Of a stretch of 64,000 nucleotides of DNA, positions 34,512 through 45,063 are shown piece by piece (the stretch's first letter is position 1; the number at the start of each line of letters is the position of its first letter). Below the pieces are notes generated by a model. That model saw only the letters and a list, made by a program, of their open reading frames with translations. It made no database searches and had not been told where the DNA came from. Source of the DNA: Leptolyngbya sp. NIES-3755 (GTDB lineage Bacteria > Cyanobacteriota > Cyanobacteriia > Leptolyngbyales > Leptolyngbyaceae); the NCBI GenBank assembly GCA_001548435.1, contig AP017308.1:4473030-4537029 (forward strand), in the 5' to 3' direction. The translations under genes were made by a program, and so were the position numbers.

Positions 34512-37057
34512 AAAGCAAATCTGCATAATTTGGCTATTTTCTCTAAAGGGTCTGGATAATAGCGATAAGCGCCCAATGGAGTGAATTGTAGGAGAAGGCT
34601 TGTGCTTGAGTTGGCTAAGCTGATTGATCTGATTGTCGGTTTCGCAAGTCCGCTGGTTCAAAGTAAGCTCCAGCGCAGTGAGCTTGTGATCAAGCTGTTG
34701 AAGCAACTGAACCTCGATCCAGATCATCCACCTGCTGATTTCACGGCAGTCTATCAATACACCCTGGTGGAGTATGGCATCGGTAAGCCAAAGCCTGTGC
34801 TGGAGATGTTTCGACAAGCTGAGATCCAAGCCATTTTCCGCAAAGCGCTGGATCAGAATAATCCTAGTCTTTTGCTTAAAGAAGGTGAAACATTTCTCTC
34901 TGGGCATAGCTTAGGCGATCAAATTCAGGCATTGGGCATTGATGCCCGGCAGGAGTTTTATCAGTTTGCAGCCGTCTTCATCGAAGTTGCCAAACGCACC
35001 CGCACTCCGGCTGAAGTTCTGGCGAATCAGCGGTTAGAGTCGCTGCATCGACAGATTGGTAGTATTCAAGAGCGACTGCATCGGCTGCCGACGCTGGAAG
35101 CAATGCGAACGGAGATGGCACGGTTAGCGGCTCAGGGTAATCCCATGCTGTCTGCGGCTGTTACTCCTGCCTCAGCGCAAGAACGCCAGTTTCAGGAAAG
35201 CCAGTGTCGTGCCTTTGCCCTCGCTCAACAAATGAAAGGCTGGTTTGAGACTCTGGGCTATCGGTTCGAGTCCTACGAGGTGTGGCAAGACGATTATTTT
35301 GAGTGGATCATTGACATTCCCGTGCGGCGAGGGCGGTACGATCGCATTCTCGTCCGGGGCATTGATGGTGAAGTGGGACTGAGCGACATTAGAGCGTTGC
35401 GGCAGTCGGTGGAAACACAACGAGCGGATGAGGGCTGGCTGGTAACGGCACGGCGCATCAGCCGAGCAGCAAGGGAAGAGGTGGAAAAGGAGGAGAATCA
35501 CGATCTGGGTTGCTACACCTTCGATGAATTATTGGATCAAGATGCTGATTTTGGCGGCTACCTGGACTGGCTAGAATCTGAGATTGGGCGACGGCGAATT
35601 GAACACAAGTATGTACCGTTGGCTTGCACCAAAGAAGAAATTGACCCACATACGAAACAACGGATGGGAGTGAGCCGTTATGACGATCGTGATGGCTGGA
35701 TTGATGGCTATATTGACCTGTGGCTGGATGACCCAGCGAAAGAACACATTTCAGTCTTGGGAGAGTTTGGCACGGGCAAAACCTGGTTTGCGTTTCACTA
35801 TGCCAGTCAAGCCCTGAAACGCTATCGGGAAGCGCAGCAGCGAGGCGTGGAGCGTCCCCGTTTACCATTGGTGATTCCCCTGCGCGACTATGCCAAGGCA
35901 GTCAGTGTAGAATCGCTGTTCTCTGAGTTTTTCTTCCGTAAACATGAGGTGCGATCGCTGACCTATTCCGCCTTTGAGCAACTCAACCGGATGGGGAAAC
36001 TGCTGCTGATTTTTGACGGGTTTGATGAGATGGCGGCACGGGTCGATCGTCAAGAGATGATTAACAACTTCTGGGAATTGGCAAAGGCAGTCGTGCCGGG
36101 GGCAAAAGTGATTCTGACTTGCCGCACTGAACATTTTCCAGAAGCTAGAGAAGGGCGAGATGTGCTAAACGCCCAATTGCAGGCATCGACCACAAACTTA
36201 ACGGGAGAAATGCCGCAGTTTGAGGTGCTGGAACTGGAGAAATTCAACGATGAGCAAATTCGGCAGGTAATGTCGCTGCAAGCCGAGTCAGCTACTGTCG
36301 AGCAGGTGATGGGCAATCCGCAGCTTTTGGATCTGGCACGTCGTCCGGTGATGACAGAGTTAATTTTGGAGGCGTTGCCGGATATTGAGGCGGGTAAACC
36401 TGTGGATATGTCGCGGGTGTATCTGTACGCAGTGCGACGCAAGATGGAGCGCGACATCAAGGAGGAGCGCACGTTTACCTCACTGGCAGAAAAGCTTTAT
36501 TTCTTGTGCGAGTTGTCGTGGGAGATGTTGAGTAGCGATCGCATGAGCCTCAACTATCGGGAGTTTCCCGATCGCATTCGTCGCTTGTTTGGTTCTGTGG
36601 TTCAGGAAGAGAAAGACCTGGATCACTGGCACTACGACATGATGGGTCAGACGATGCTGATTCGCAATGCGGATGGGGATTATATGCCAGCACATCGATC
36701 GTTGTTAGAGTTCTTTGTCGCTTATAAATTTGCAGCAGAATTAGGGGCTTTGGCTCCTGACTTTCTAGAATTAGCGCAGGCACAGACTTGTTTAGATGTA
36801 AGCGCAGAACCACAGGATTACACTTGGTCTGGCTACTTTCAGCGTGAACTAGATAGAGAGGGACGGAGTAAAGAGATCGCACCTTTAAAGGAATTTGTGA
36901 GTGAAGACTTGAATAAGCTGCGATTAAGCTTTGGTCGAACTCTACTGACAAAAGCTGTGACTGATTTGCTGCTACCAATAATTCAGAATGAAGTGGCATA
37001 TTCACGCTTGTTGGAAACAATATACAGAACTAAAAATAAAAATGTTGATCAAGTAAA

Positions 37058-38355
37058 CAATGGTTCGGACAGAATTAAGCGGCGATAATGCCGTAATTGC
37101 AAAGGTTTGAGTAGTTGGGATGAGATTTAATTTGGCTTGGCTCCAAGTCTAAGTTGCAAATAAATCGGTCAAGGAGGTGCTGATTGAACAGTCGCCGTTT
37201 GACACTTGCCATTGAGAAGACAAACGGGACTTGTTCTGAATGCTGTTGGAGTGCGTCCAACTTTGCCAAGTTCAGAGCAGTCAGACTAGCATTGAAATGA
37301 AACGCAAGCTTCTGAGCATCTCTGGCTTGGCAATCTTCGAGTCCTGTAAACTGCTTGGCATCCCGGAATAGAAATTCAATTTGGAAGCGCAGCTTGTAAT
37401 ACTGGACAATCTGCCTTGGGTCTTGCTCGACATCAGTGGAAAACAACAGACAAGTGCGAACGCGAGTCGAGGAGCGATGATCGACTAGATAAGCAACGCG
37501 AATAGCGCGTTTGAGCGAGACGTGCCACACGACTGCCGTGTACAGGTCAACATCCGGTTGTACGGTTTCGACGAACGTGAAGCGACTCAAATCGCCCAAG
37601 TCCACTTTGCCTGCATACTTGCGCGGTCTGCCCCGTCGCTTCTGTACTCCCGTGTAGAGAAATTGAAGATTCGCATCACACCGCAGCTTACTGATGACGT
37701 GCAACCTCAACTCCACCGCTCCGGTGACAAAGCCCTCCTTGGCATAAGCACCATCGACAGCGAGATAGGCGACTTCAGGTGGGAGGTGAGGTCGCACACA
37801 ATCGAGATGATAGAGATATTGATCCATGCGGCTAAACTCGCTCAGGCTGGATTGAGCATAGGTCTGCTCTGCCGATAATGCATAGCCCTGCTCACGTTCG
37901 ACATCGACCACCCCGACCACTGACACCTCTAATCCGGTTTCCACTCGACTGGCACATCCATTCCAAAACGCATCGAGTCCAAACGTCGCTTTGCCACTCT
38001 TGATCACAAACGAGCAGTCCATCACCGCAAGCTTTGCCGTGTCTGCTTGACTTGCCTGCTCGACTATCGCTCGATTCAATGCCACAAACTCAAACTCTTG
38101 TTGGTATTGGCGGCGGTAGGTGCGTTCGCTCAAACTGCTGTAGCGACTCAGGTTGGTGAAGTTGACTTTGCCACACACCAGCAACATTGTGGTGAATAAA
38201 GTGACTAAGAATTTCGTTTGCGGTTTGCGAAATCGCCCACTTCGGCAAGCAGGCTTTGTACAATGGCTTCCATAGCTATCCATTCGGTGCGTTTGTGATT
38301 ATTTGCACCCTAAGCGATGGGTAGCTTTCTTGTCAAAATTCTGTCCGGACTATTG
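37058..38355 (-). mobile_element. IS4-superfamily insertion sequence, copy A (1298 bp)
   Basis: Inverted repeats begin CAATGGTTCGGACAGAATT at the left and CAATAGTCCGGACAGAATT when the right end is read inward. The element is flanked by AGTAAA (37052-37057 and 38356-38361). A copy with the same length lies at 46571-47868 in the same orientation, flanked by TTCAA. It splits the NACHT-WD40 gene between the ATPase and the pentapeptide/WD40 sensor. Confidence 0.9.
37075..38283 (-). CDS. IS4-superfamily transposase (copy A)
   Basis: A 402-residue DDE transposase. The acidic residues appear to lie in KLAVMDCSFVIKSG (first Asp), YLAVDGAYAKEGF (second Asp) and the YYKLRFQIEFLFRDAK signature (Y-x2-R-x3-E-x6-K) of IS4-like enzymes. 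The exact IS family (for example ISH3-like) is not certain. It occupies almost the whole element. The copy at 46588-47796 encodes the same protein. Confidence 0.88.
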   Translation of the reverse strand: MDSYGSHCTKPACRSGRFRKPQTKFLVTLFTTMLLVCGKVNFTNLSRYSSLSERTYRRQYQQEFEFVALNRAIVEQASQADTAKLAVMDCSFVIKSGKATFGLDAFWNGCASRVETGLEVSVVGVVDVEREQGYALSAEQTYAQSSLSEFSRMDQYLYHLDCVRPHLPPEVAYLAVDGAYAKEGFVTGAVELRLHVISKLRCDANLQFLYTGVQKRRGRPRKYAGKVDLGDLSRFTFVETVQPDVDLYTAVVWHVSLKRAIRVAYLVDHRSSTRVRTCLLFSTDVEQDPRQIVQYYKLRFQIEFLFRDAKQFTGLEDCQARDAQKLAFHFNASLTALNLAKLDALQQHSEQVPFVFSMASVKRRLFNQHLLDRFICNLDLEPSQIKSHPNYSNLCNYGIIAA

Positions 38356-39312
38356 AGTAAAGTATGTTGGTGGTAATGCAGCATCGCTCTCAGTCAGAAG
38401 TGACTATTCTGCTTTGGAGAACAAGGATCTAAGCTACACTGTTGTTCTAGGAGCCGATCTAAGCTACGCTAGCCTAAGAAATGCGAACTTCACAGAAGCT
38501 AACCTCGCTGAATCACTTTTTCCTCAAATATTTGGTTCAGTGTTCACAGTAGCATTCAGTCCCAATGGCAATGTTTTTGCATCAGGAGATGCAAGATGTG
38601 AAGTTAGCCTATGGGATGTACAAGAAGGTAAGCGAATTTCATGCTTAAGAGGACATACAGATTGGATACGTGCAGTTGTGTTTAGCCCTGATGGGAAGAT
38701 GCTTGCTAGTTCTAGCGTTGATCAATCAATTAAGCTGTGGGATGTCCAAACTGGAAAGTGTTTACGGACGTTTTGGGGACATACTGGGCGGGTCAATTCG
38801 CTTGCGTTTAGTCCACATAATGACATTTTAGTCAGCGTTGGTGGTCAAAATGATCAAACTATTAAATTTTGGAGTATTTCAACCGGACAGTGCTTCAGAA
38901 CATTGTTTGGGCATGTTTACATATTGAGCATCAGTTTAGATGGAAAAACTCTAGCTGCTGGAGGTGACGACCATACTATTAAAATCTGGGATATACACAC
39001 TGGCGAATGTACAAAAGTGTTGGATGGTCACAGTAATATTGTGACCGGGCTGTCACTTAGTTCTGATGGACTAACTTTAGCCAGCAGTGGACAAGATAAA
39101 ACTATTCGGCTATGGAATTTTCAAACAGGGCAATATATTAAAACTCTTGAAGAACACACGGACTGGGTGCGATCACTAGCTTTTTCACCAGTTTCACGAA
39201 CTCTTGCCAGTTGTAGTTATGACAGAACTATAAAGCTGTGGGATGGGAGCGTGTCACCTTCTGAGGAGAAAAATGAGAATAAAGGAAACCGATTCCTGAA
39301 GAGGTTCCCGCG

Positions 39313-39522
39313 ATGACTCCTGAAGACCAACAAGCGCTGAATGCCCATGTTCAAGCGATTGCAAAAATCTTGTACAACGATGCTGACAAAAGCCAGATAA
39401 CGAATTTGGCAGAAATCGAAGCGATGGTGCGAACTCAAGTGCAACAGCACGTCACACCAGGATTAGGGAGTTTTTTATCACAGCAGTTACCGCCACAACT
39501 GAAGGCTACCCGCGACGGTTGA
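39313..39522 (+). CDS. ISKra4-like transposase, N-terminal ORF (copy 2)
   Basis: A 69-residue frame identical to the one in copy 1. It overlaps the main transposase frame by 4 bp (TTGA), which fits frameshifting or coupled translation. Confidence 0.75.
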   Translation: MTPEDQQALNAHVQAIAKILYNDADKSQITNLAEIEAMVRTQVQQHVTPGLGSFLSQQLPPQLKATRDG

Positions 39523-40412
39523 AAAGTATCTTAGGAGAACTGCAATTGACGAGTGAACAAGCGACACGATTAGGGGTATCTGCGAGAAGCCAAATGAGTC
39601 CTTACTTGGAAGCGTGCTGTTTGAGAGCGAGTGCAACGGTTTCCTATGCCCGCGCAGAACGAGACATCGCGGTGTATACAGGAATGCGCGTCAGCGCCAA
39701 AACGCAACAACGATTAGTCCAGCGACAACCGTGGGAAGAACTTGAACCCGAAGCGCCAGAGCCGATTCTGGAAATCAGTATTGATGGCGGCAATGTGAAG
39801 TTAACCAGTGGCACTCAAGACGAACCGGACTGGCGACAGTACAAAGCCGTTCGCATCAATGGCAAGGGAGAAAGTCGAGCTTGGTTTCAGGACAATGAGG
39901 CATTGGTCGCAACAGTGAGCGCGCGTCCGATGGCAGAGGTCGTTGTCTGTCTGGGCGATGGACACGACGGCATCTGGAACTTGCATCAGCAGATCGTCGC
40001 GTTGAGCGAGCAACGGATTGAGATTCTCGATTGGTATCATCTCAAGGAGAACTTGTTCAAGTTATCGAGCGACGAAATCGACCGAGAACAGATAGAAGCT
40101 CAGTTATGGAAAGGAGATGTGAGCGCTGCTCTAGCCCAATTAGCGGCGTGTCCCTCCGATGAGGCAGAGCGGTTTTGCAACTATCTGCTGAAGCATCAAC
40201 ATCGGATTGTGAACTACGACTACTACGCGGCTGAGGAGCTATGTTCGATTGGGTCAGGAGCCGTGGAATCGTTGGTCAAACAAATTGATCAACGGTTGCA
40301 GATTGTTGGAGGTCGGTGGAAAGCGGAGCATATTCCGAAAGTGCTGGCACAACGCTGTGCTTATCTCAATGAGCAACTGAATCCCACGACATCTATTCTC
40401 TCAAGAAGGTGA
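39519..40412 (+). CDS. ISKra4-like transposase, main ORF (copy 2)
   Basis: A 297-residue frame identical in protein sequence to copy 1, with ISIDGGNVKL, CLGDGHDGIWN and EILDWYHLKEN as the DDE-type landmarks. The TTG start overlaps the stop of the upstream ORF. It sits inside the WD40 region of the NACHT gene. Confidence 0.88.
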   Translation: MKSILGELQLTSEQATRLGVSARSQMSPYLEACCLRASATVSYARAERDIAVYTGMRVSAKTQQRLVQRQPWEELEPEAPEPILEISIDGGNVKLTSGTQDEPDWRQYKAVRINGKGESRAWFQDNEALVATVSARPMAEVVVCLGDGHDGIWNLHQQIVALSEQRIEILDWYHLKENLFKLSSDEIDREQIEAQLWKGDVSAALAQLAACPSDEAERFCNYLLKHQHRIVNYDYYAAEELCSIGSGAVESLVKQIDQRLQIVGGRWKAEHIPKVLAQRCAYLNEQLNPTTSILSRR

Positions 40413-41566
40413 CACGCTCCCCTGTGGGATATTGATTCTGGTAAATGTATTAGAACATTAAGTGGTCACGACAACTGGGTGCGCTCAATTGCCTTTAGTC
40501 CGGATGGCTCAACTTTGATTAGCGGTAGCGACGACCAAACTATCAAACAGTGGAATGTAAGTGCGGGACAATGTGTAAGAACTTGGAAAGGTTCCACAAA
40601 AGCTATTCGCAATTTGGCAATCAGTGAGGATGGACAAATTCTTGTTAGCGGAACGGAGAGTCATGTGGTTAAACTCTGGAATACAACAACTGGTGAGTAC
40701 TACAAAGCATTACGAGGACACAGCAGTCGAGTCAATTCAGTAGCAATCAGTTCTGGAATAATTGCTAGTAGTAGTTATGACAAAACCGTGAAATTATGGG
40801 ACGCTGTAACAGGTGATTGCATCACTACGTTTTCAGGCTACTCTACGGGTGTTGATGCAATTGCTATCAGTCAAAACGGCAAAATTCTCGCTAGTGGTAG
40901 TGCTGATTGTTTTATCAGAGTTTGGGATATTCCGGAGAGAATTTGTCTCAAAACCTTGGAGGGACATACGGATTGGATATGGGCAGTGGCAATTAGTCCA
41001 GACAACATAACTTTAATAAGTGGCAGCTATGACAAAACTGTAAGAATCTGGAATATTGAAACAGGAGAATGTCTCAAAACTCTAGAAGGACATACTGGAT
41101 TTGTCAATTCCATAGCTGTTAGTCCAAATAATGAGATTGTAGCCAGTGGCAGCAACGATACAACAATTCGATTGTGGAACCTAAAAACGGGTCAATGTTT
41201 GATAGAGCTTCAAGGACATACAGATGTAGTCAGTTCGATCTCATTTAATTCTGATAGTAATCTACTTGCTAGCAGTAGTAATGATGCAACAATTAAGATT
41301 TGGAACATCCATACAGGTGAATGTCTCAGAACATTAAGAGGGCATACAGGATGGGTATCATCTGTTGTCTTCAGTGTTTCAAGCGGAATCCTGTACAGTG
41401 GCAGTTGGGACGAAACCATCAAAATCTGGGAGTTTAATCAAGGCAAGTGTATACAGACTCTTAGTGCTCGTCCCTATGAAGGAATGAACATCACTGGAGT
41501 CAAAGGGTTGACTGAAGCAGAGAAAGCCACACTGAAAGCACTAGGGGCGATCGAACACTAAAAATT

Positions 41567-42163
41567 TCAGTTCGACTGTTTCACTGACTCTATCCAATTT
41601 TCAATGCCTTTTCTCGTAGGCACTCTATTGGTAAATGCCCAAATACTCCGTCTATGAAGCAAGCCATAGCTGATGTGAATGGGGTGATCACTCCCATAGT
41701 AGTACAGCGAATCAAACGGCAATTGCTGTTCCAGAATCCACTCTACGAGGTGATCGCTTTCCAACCCCACAATCCGAAAATCACAGGCAGCACCGAGGCG
41801 ATCGCAATAATACTTGCCATTCCGGTTCATTTCATGCGCCATGTGCTGATCTCGACTCGGATCAACTCGCCCATTCTTAACCCCTGTCTCCGGGTCTTTC
41901 TGGCTGAGAAATCGCTTCAAATCAGTTGAGCAAAAGCCGTAGGTCAACTGAAATCGCTCCCTGCCAAAGTGATTAATCACCGGGTCAAGAATCTGCTGAC
42001 AGAGTGCCCGTAACGCTGGAATCGTCTCTTCCAAGTTTTTTGGATACGGATCGATGCGAGCACGTCCCCGTGTAGCGAAGCTATCGACATACTTCCGGTA
42101 CGTTTGCGTACAGGTGCAAAACTCTTCAAGCGTTAAGTGACAACCCAGCAGTTGATTCTGCAT
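41567..42163 (-). CDS. Hypothetical protein, possible M15-peptidase-like fold
   Basis: A 198-residue protein. The segment DRLGAACDFRIVG followed by LYYYGSDHPIHISYG loosely resembles the zinc-binding H-x-x-G-x-A-x-D and late histidine motifs of M15 peptidases. The first ligand appears replaced, so the resemblance may be structural only. Its stop lies 5 bp from the convergent NACHT-WD40 gene. The function is unknown. Confidence 0.5.
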   Translation of the reverse strand: MQNQLLGCHLTLEEFCTCTQTYRKYVDSFATRGRARIDPYPKNLEETIPALRALCQQILDPVINHFGRERFQLTYGFCSTDLKRFLSQKDPETGVKNGRVDPSRDQHMAHEMNRNGKYYCDRLGAACDFRIVGLESDHLVEWILEQQLPFDSLYYYGSDHPIHISYGLLHRRSIWAFTNRVPTRKGIENWIESVKQSN

Positions 42164-42273
42164 CCCCTCAAACCTGTTTCATTCACAACTTTATCGACTT
42201 CATAGCAAGCATTTTAGGCAATTGTAATCAGTCTGAACGCTACCGCCCAAGCTGGGGTACGATCGCTTCAGCT

Positions 42274-42289
42274 ATTGCCAAAAGGCAAT
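42274..42289. promoter_or_regulatory. Palindromic operator-like site
   Basis: The perfect palindrome ATTGCCAAAAGGCAAT-type core (TTGCC AAAA GGCAA) ends 10 bp before the ATG of the HTH gene at 42300. The same core recurs just after that gene. Autoregulation by the HTH protein is inferred. Confidence 0.55.
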
Positions 42290-42299
42290 CGAGGTGGCT

Positions 42300-42632
42300 A
42301 TGGGTCTTGCTCCGAGAACTCCAACTCAGGGACACTGGGATGCGTTAGAGGCATATTTTCAGCCCGCACAACCCTACTCGATGGAACTTGAGGAATTTCT
42401 CGCACACTGGGATGTGTCGCGGGAAGATTTGGCTATTGTTTGTGATTGTTCGTTAACCACTGTCAACCATTGGTTTTCACAAGGTGTCGATCGTAGAAAA
42501 CCGAGTGCGCGTCACAAGCAAAGGATGGCGCTAGCCCACCATATCTGGACTGCCATTGAAACTGAGCCAGAATACCTGCAAAAGCTGCGTGAGGTGTACA
42601 TTCAACGCCTCAAGCCCAAACGCCAACTCTGA
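42300..42632 (+). CDS. Small helix-turn-helix protein
   Basis: A 110-residue protein with a Cro/XRE-like HTH in the middle (WDVSREDLAIVCDCSLTTVNHW). The ATG at 42300 follows GAGGTGG. Palindromic TTGCCAAAAGGCAA sites lie on both sides of the gene, which suggests it controls itself and perhaps the genes downstream. A related HTH protein is encoded at 43210. Confidence 0.65.
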   Translation: MGLAPRTPTQGHWDALEAYFQPAQPYSMELEEFLAHWDVSREDLAIVCDCSLTTVNHWFSQGVDRRKPSARHKQRMALAHHIWTAIETEPEYLQKLREVYIQRLKPKRQL

Positions 42633-42637
42633 TCTAA

Positions 42638-42673
42638 TTGCCAAAAGGCAAAAGATAATTGCCAAACGGCTAA
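42638..42673. promoter_or_regulatory. Pair of palindromic operator-like sites
   Basis: TTGCCAAAAGGCAA at 42638-42651 is perfect, and a diverged copy (TTGCCAAACGGCTAA) lies at 42659-42673. They match the site upstream of the HTH gene at 42300 and precede the 42863 gene group. Confidence 0.55.
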
Positions 42674-42862
42674 ATGGAGTCTTACTGTAATTCTGGCTAG
42701 AGCCTTTTCAGACGCAGCGGGTGGCTTGCCGCCCAACGTTTCTGCTGTTGGCTCTTTGCTTTTTCATCAACCTTTTCAACCACAACCCAGATTCAAGTTT
42801 TAGCACGAGGAATCGTGCCGAATGGTGCTGGCAATTCGACAAATCGAGTGGAGATCTGAATC

Positions 42863-43213
42863 ATGGCAACTCCGAGTGAACAACCAGAAACTCAGTTTTC
42901 TCCCTTGAATTTGCCCAGGTTACAGGCTAGAGCGTTGAGTGGATGTGCCTTGCCCCCAGGCTTTCCCAACACGATTGGCTTGCCAAAGTATCCAGTGGGT
43001 TCTCGCTGCCGTTGGATTCCGACTCCTGCGACTGATTGGGGAATTGTCATCGGGCAGGCTTATGTTCCCAGTAAGTCAGAAGACACAACATTAACACAAT
43101 GGGCTTGGTCATACCTATTATTACTCGATGTTGATAGCCCTTCGCGACAGTGGCTTTTGGCGGATTGGGTTGATGAAACAGACCTAGAGTTTTTTCCCAC
43201 TCAACCCTCATGA
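42863..43213 (+). CDS. Hypothetical protein
   Basis: A 116-residue protein with no recognised family. Features include GCALPPGFPNTIGLPKYPVGS and a WIPTPATDWGIVIGQ beta-rich stretch, ending in an acidic tail. Its TGA overlaps the next ATG by 4 bp, so it is co-translated with the HTH protein that follows. The 230 bp before it hold the palindromes and no ORF. Confidence 0.55.
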   Translation: MATPSEQPETQFSPLNLPRLQARALSGCALPPGFPNTIGLPKYPVGSRCRWIPTPATDWGIVIGQAYVPSKSEDTTLTQWAWSYLLLLDVDSPSRQWLLADWVDETDLEFFPTQPS

Positions 43214-43554
43214 GTCGTCCCCCTAATCAACGCCCACTTGGAGAACCAGAGCGATCGCTGTTGCACCTGTACGCCAACTGTCAATGGTCGATCGCTCATC
43301 CCCGCCAACTTTATCAAGAGTATGCCTTCACCTACGACCAACTGGCAATCATCGCCGGGTGTAGTCTGCCGACAATGACACGCTGGATGAACCGTGACCA
43401 AGAACCCCGCTTGCTGAAGGACGTTTACACTCGCCGCTTGGGAGAATTCGACTTCCTGCTGCACCACTACCACCAGATTCCGCCCGAAGTGTGGGACACG
43501 GTCTGTCCCTTGCCACCCCGACTGCGATCGATTCTCTTTCCAAACTCAGAGTGA
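43210..43554 (+). CDS. Small helix-turn-helix protein
   Basis: A 114-residue protein with a central HTH (FTYDQLAIIAGCSLPTMTRWMN) resembling the one at 42300. The two share the layout N-terminal helical segment, HTH, basic C-terminal helix, so they are probably paralogues. It is coupled to the upstream gene by a 4-bp overlap. It may regulate this gene group. Confidence 0.6.
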   Translation: MSRPPNQRPLGEPERSLLHLYANCQWSIAHPRQLYQEYAFTYDQLAIIAGCSLPTMTRWMNRDQEPRLLKDVYTRRLGEFDFLLHHYHQIPPEVWDTVCPLPPRLRSILFPNSE

Positions 43555-43727
43555 CGGGTGCAATTCCTATCAAATGATAGGAAAGCGGCGCAACCCCTTG
43601 CCTCTTCAGTACGAGCGATCTATCGTTGCCCACAAGGTGCGGTTAATTGCAAGCCTTAAACTTCATCACCCACCCCCCATCACCCCCACCCCTATTCCCC
43701 AATCATGCTGGGCTATCCGATTCCCTG

Positions 43728-44522
43728 ATGCTCACCCTGGATGCTTTACTCACCTCCCACGGCACGCTTAAACAGCACAATGGCACTCAAATCAATGCTC
43801 AATTGCGACAGTTACAGCAGCACATCATCGCCCAACTGCACGCCCTGCAACAGCAAGAAGAGATATTCGTGGCGGATGAATACAAACTGCTAGACCCGAT
43901 TCAAAACCATCTCGCTCGCGATGCTCGATCGTTAACAGCGACAGCGGCGTTTCAAGCGTTTGTGCGATCGCTGTTCATCGGCACGGCGGACGAACTGGTC
44001 GCACGCTACCTTGCTACCCAGATCGATCCAGACCCCACAACTTGGCGCTTGCACCAGTTGAAAGAGCCACTCCAGATTCACTGCATTCAACCCTTCTGCG
44101 AAGAAGTGTTCGATGACGAGGGCATCTCCCACACCCTCTACTTGGTCAAGCTGGAAGTCCAGTTAGGGCGCTGGCAGGATGTTGTTGATTTTGCCCCCCA
44201 ACCGCTGACGGAGACTGCTATTGGGTTTGACTTGCCGCTCTCAGGGTTCAAACAGTGGGTGAAGTTAACTGAGCAGTTGAAAGGGGCGCTGCGGCAGTCG
44301 CCGCTTGGCTTCGGCACGCAAGAAACTCAAGGGGGCAAGCGGTCTGCTCGGCAAAAAGCGGTGCCTTCGCAACGAGGAGTCACTCAAGAACTAGCCTGTG
44401 TGCTGATGTTTGTCGGGGAATTGTTTCATTCCTACACGGTTGCCGATCGCCTGTGGTCATTGCTGACTATGGCGCACGGAATGCCACAAGCCAGAACCTC
44501 CCCACCGCCAACCGCAGAATAG
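43728..44522 (+). CDS. Hypothetical helical protein
   Basis: A 264-residue protein from the ATG at 43728 (MLTLDALLTSHGTLKQHNG); the frame is open further upstream through proline-rich sequence unlikely to be coding. The N-terminal 80 residues are Gln/His-rich and helical, and the rest is mixed. No catalytic motif is evident. It belongs to a same-strand run (42300-46461) of unknown small genes. Confidence 0.5.
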   Translation: MLTLDALLTSHGTLKQHNGTQINAQLRQLQQHIIAQLHALQQQEEIFVADEYKLLDPIQNHLARDARSLTATAAFQAFVRSLFIGTADELVARYLATQIDPDPTTWRLHQLKEPLQIHCIQPFCEEVFDDEGISHTLYLVKLEVQLGRWQDVVDFAPQPLTETAIGFDLPLSGFKQWVKLTEQLKGALRQSPLGFGTQETQGGKRSARQKAVPSQRGVTQELACVLMFVGELFHSYTVADRLWSLLTMAHGMPQARTSPPPTAE

Positions 44523-44541
44523 CCTATATTCCTAACAAGCT

Positions 44542-45063
44542 ATGACATCACTCTCCTTAAATCCCGATGGCGATCGCCGCGATTGTCTCATTTTTGGGAA
44601 ACCCCTCGATTGGCAGACCCAAGCCGCGCAACAACGACGAGTTAGCTTTGACAAACTGCCCCTTTGCACACTGGAACAGTTGATCCAGGAAGGATTTGTG
44701 CAAGCTGCTGATCAACCTCTCAGCGATCCGGATGCGCTTGAACTGGTTGAAGTTGCCCGATGTTTGAACCGTCCTAGTTTGTCTGCTTGGGTTGAGGTTT
44801 TGGTTAGCCCACCTGCTTGCCAAGAGTGGGTGCGGATTATGGCGATCCGGTTCGAGGGCATGATTACACCCGCAGAGCGATCGTTCTTTTGGCGATCGTT
44901 TTACCACGTTCGCTCCTTGGAGATGACCCCTCGATTGCTGCGGGCAACGTTTGATTCTGCCGCCCTGCTGTTCGTCTCGCATCCCGTCGTGGCGTATCAA
45001 GACGTAGTGCCGTGGGACTTACCAGAACCTGAAAGCGACAATTCGATCCTTGCTGACTCGTGA
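44542..45063 (+). CDS. Hypothetical protein
   Basis: A 173-residue protein of unknown family, 19 bp after the previous gene and probably in the same operon. It has a helical middle (PDALELVEVARCLNRPSLSAWVEVL) and ends acidic. The 219 bp after its stop show no gene that I can support. Confidence 0.5.
   Translation: MTSLSLNPDGDRRDCLIFGKPLDWQTQAAQQRRVSFDKLPLCTLEQLIQEGFVQAADQPLSDPDALELVEVARCLNRPSLSAWVEVLVSPPACQEWVRIMAIRFEGMITPAERSFFWRSFYHVRSLEMTPRLLRATFDSAALLFVSHPVVAYQDVVPWDLPEPESDNSILADS

Larger units (their letters stand above)
39245..40421 (+). mobile_element. ISKra4-like insertion sequence, copy 2 (1177 bp)
   Basis: The ends GGGAGCGTGTCACC...GGTGACACGCTCCC are flanked by the 9-bp repeat CTGTGGGAT (39236-39244 and 40422-40430). 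The target encodes the LWD of a WD40 blade. Removing the IS and one repeat rebuilds [11 protein letters not shown]. It is the same element as at 6374-7550, in the opposite orientation. Confidence 0.94.
34602..41561 (+). pseudogene. NACHT-pentapeptide-WD40 STAND ATPase, split by two insertion sequences
   Basis: Three segments (34602-37057, 38362-39244, 40431-41561) join in one frame when the two ISs and one copy of each target duplication are removed, giving about 1489 residues. In order: helical N-terminus; a possible nuclease-like region near 200-330 (FEWIIDIPVRRGRYDRILV); a NACHT domain with Walker A GEFGTGKT (387-394), Walker B LLLIFDGFDEM (D472) and LTCRTEHF; helical repeats; a short pentapeptide stretch (VLGADLSYASLRNANFTEAN); then about 14 WD40 repeats. 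This is an NLR-like antiviral sensor design. The GTG at 34602 follows AGGAGAAGG. The N-terminal 825 residues could still be made as a truncated protein. Confidence 0.85.

Noticed and set aside
37075-37088. The natural end of the NACHT protein at KNVDQVNNGSDRIKRR.
   Set aside because: The last residues are encoded by IS terminal sequence. The frame continues into the pentapeptide/WD40 part after excision.
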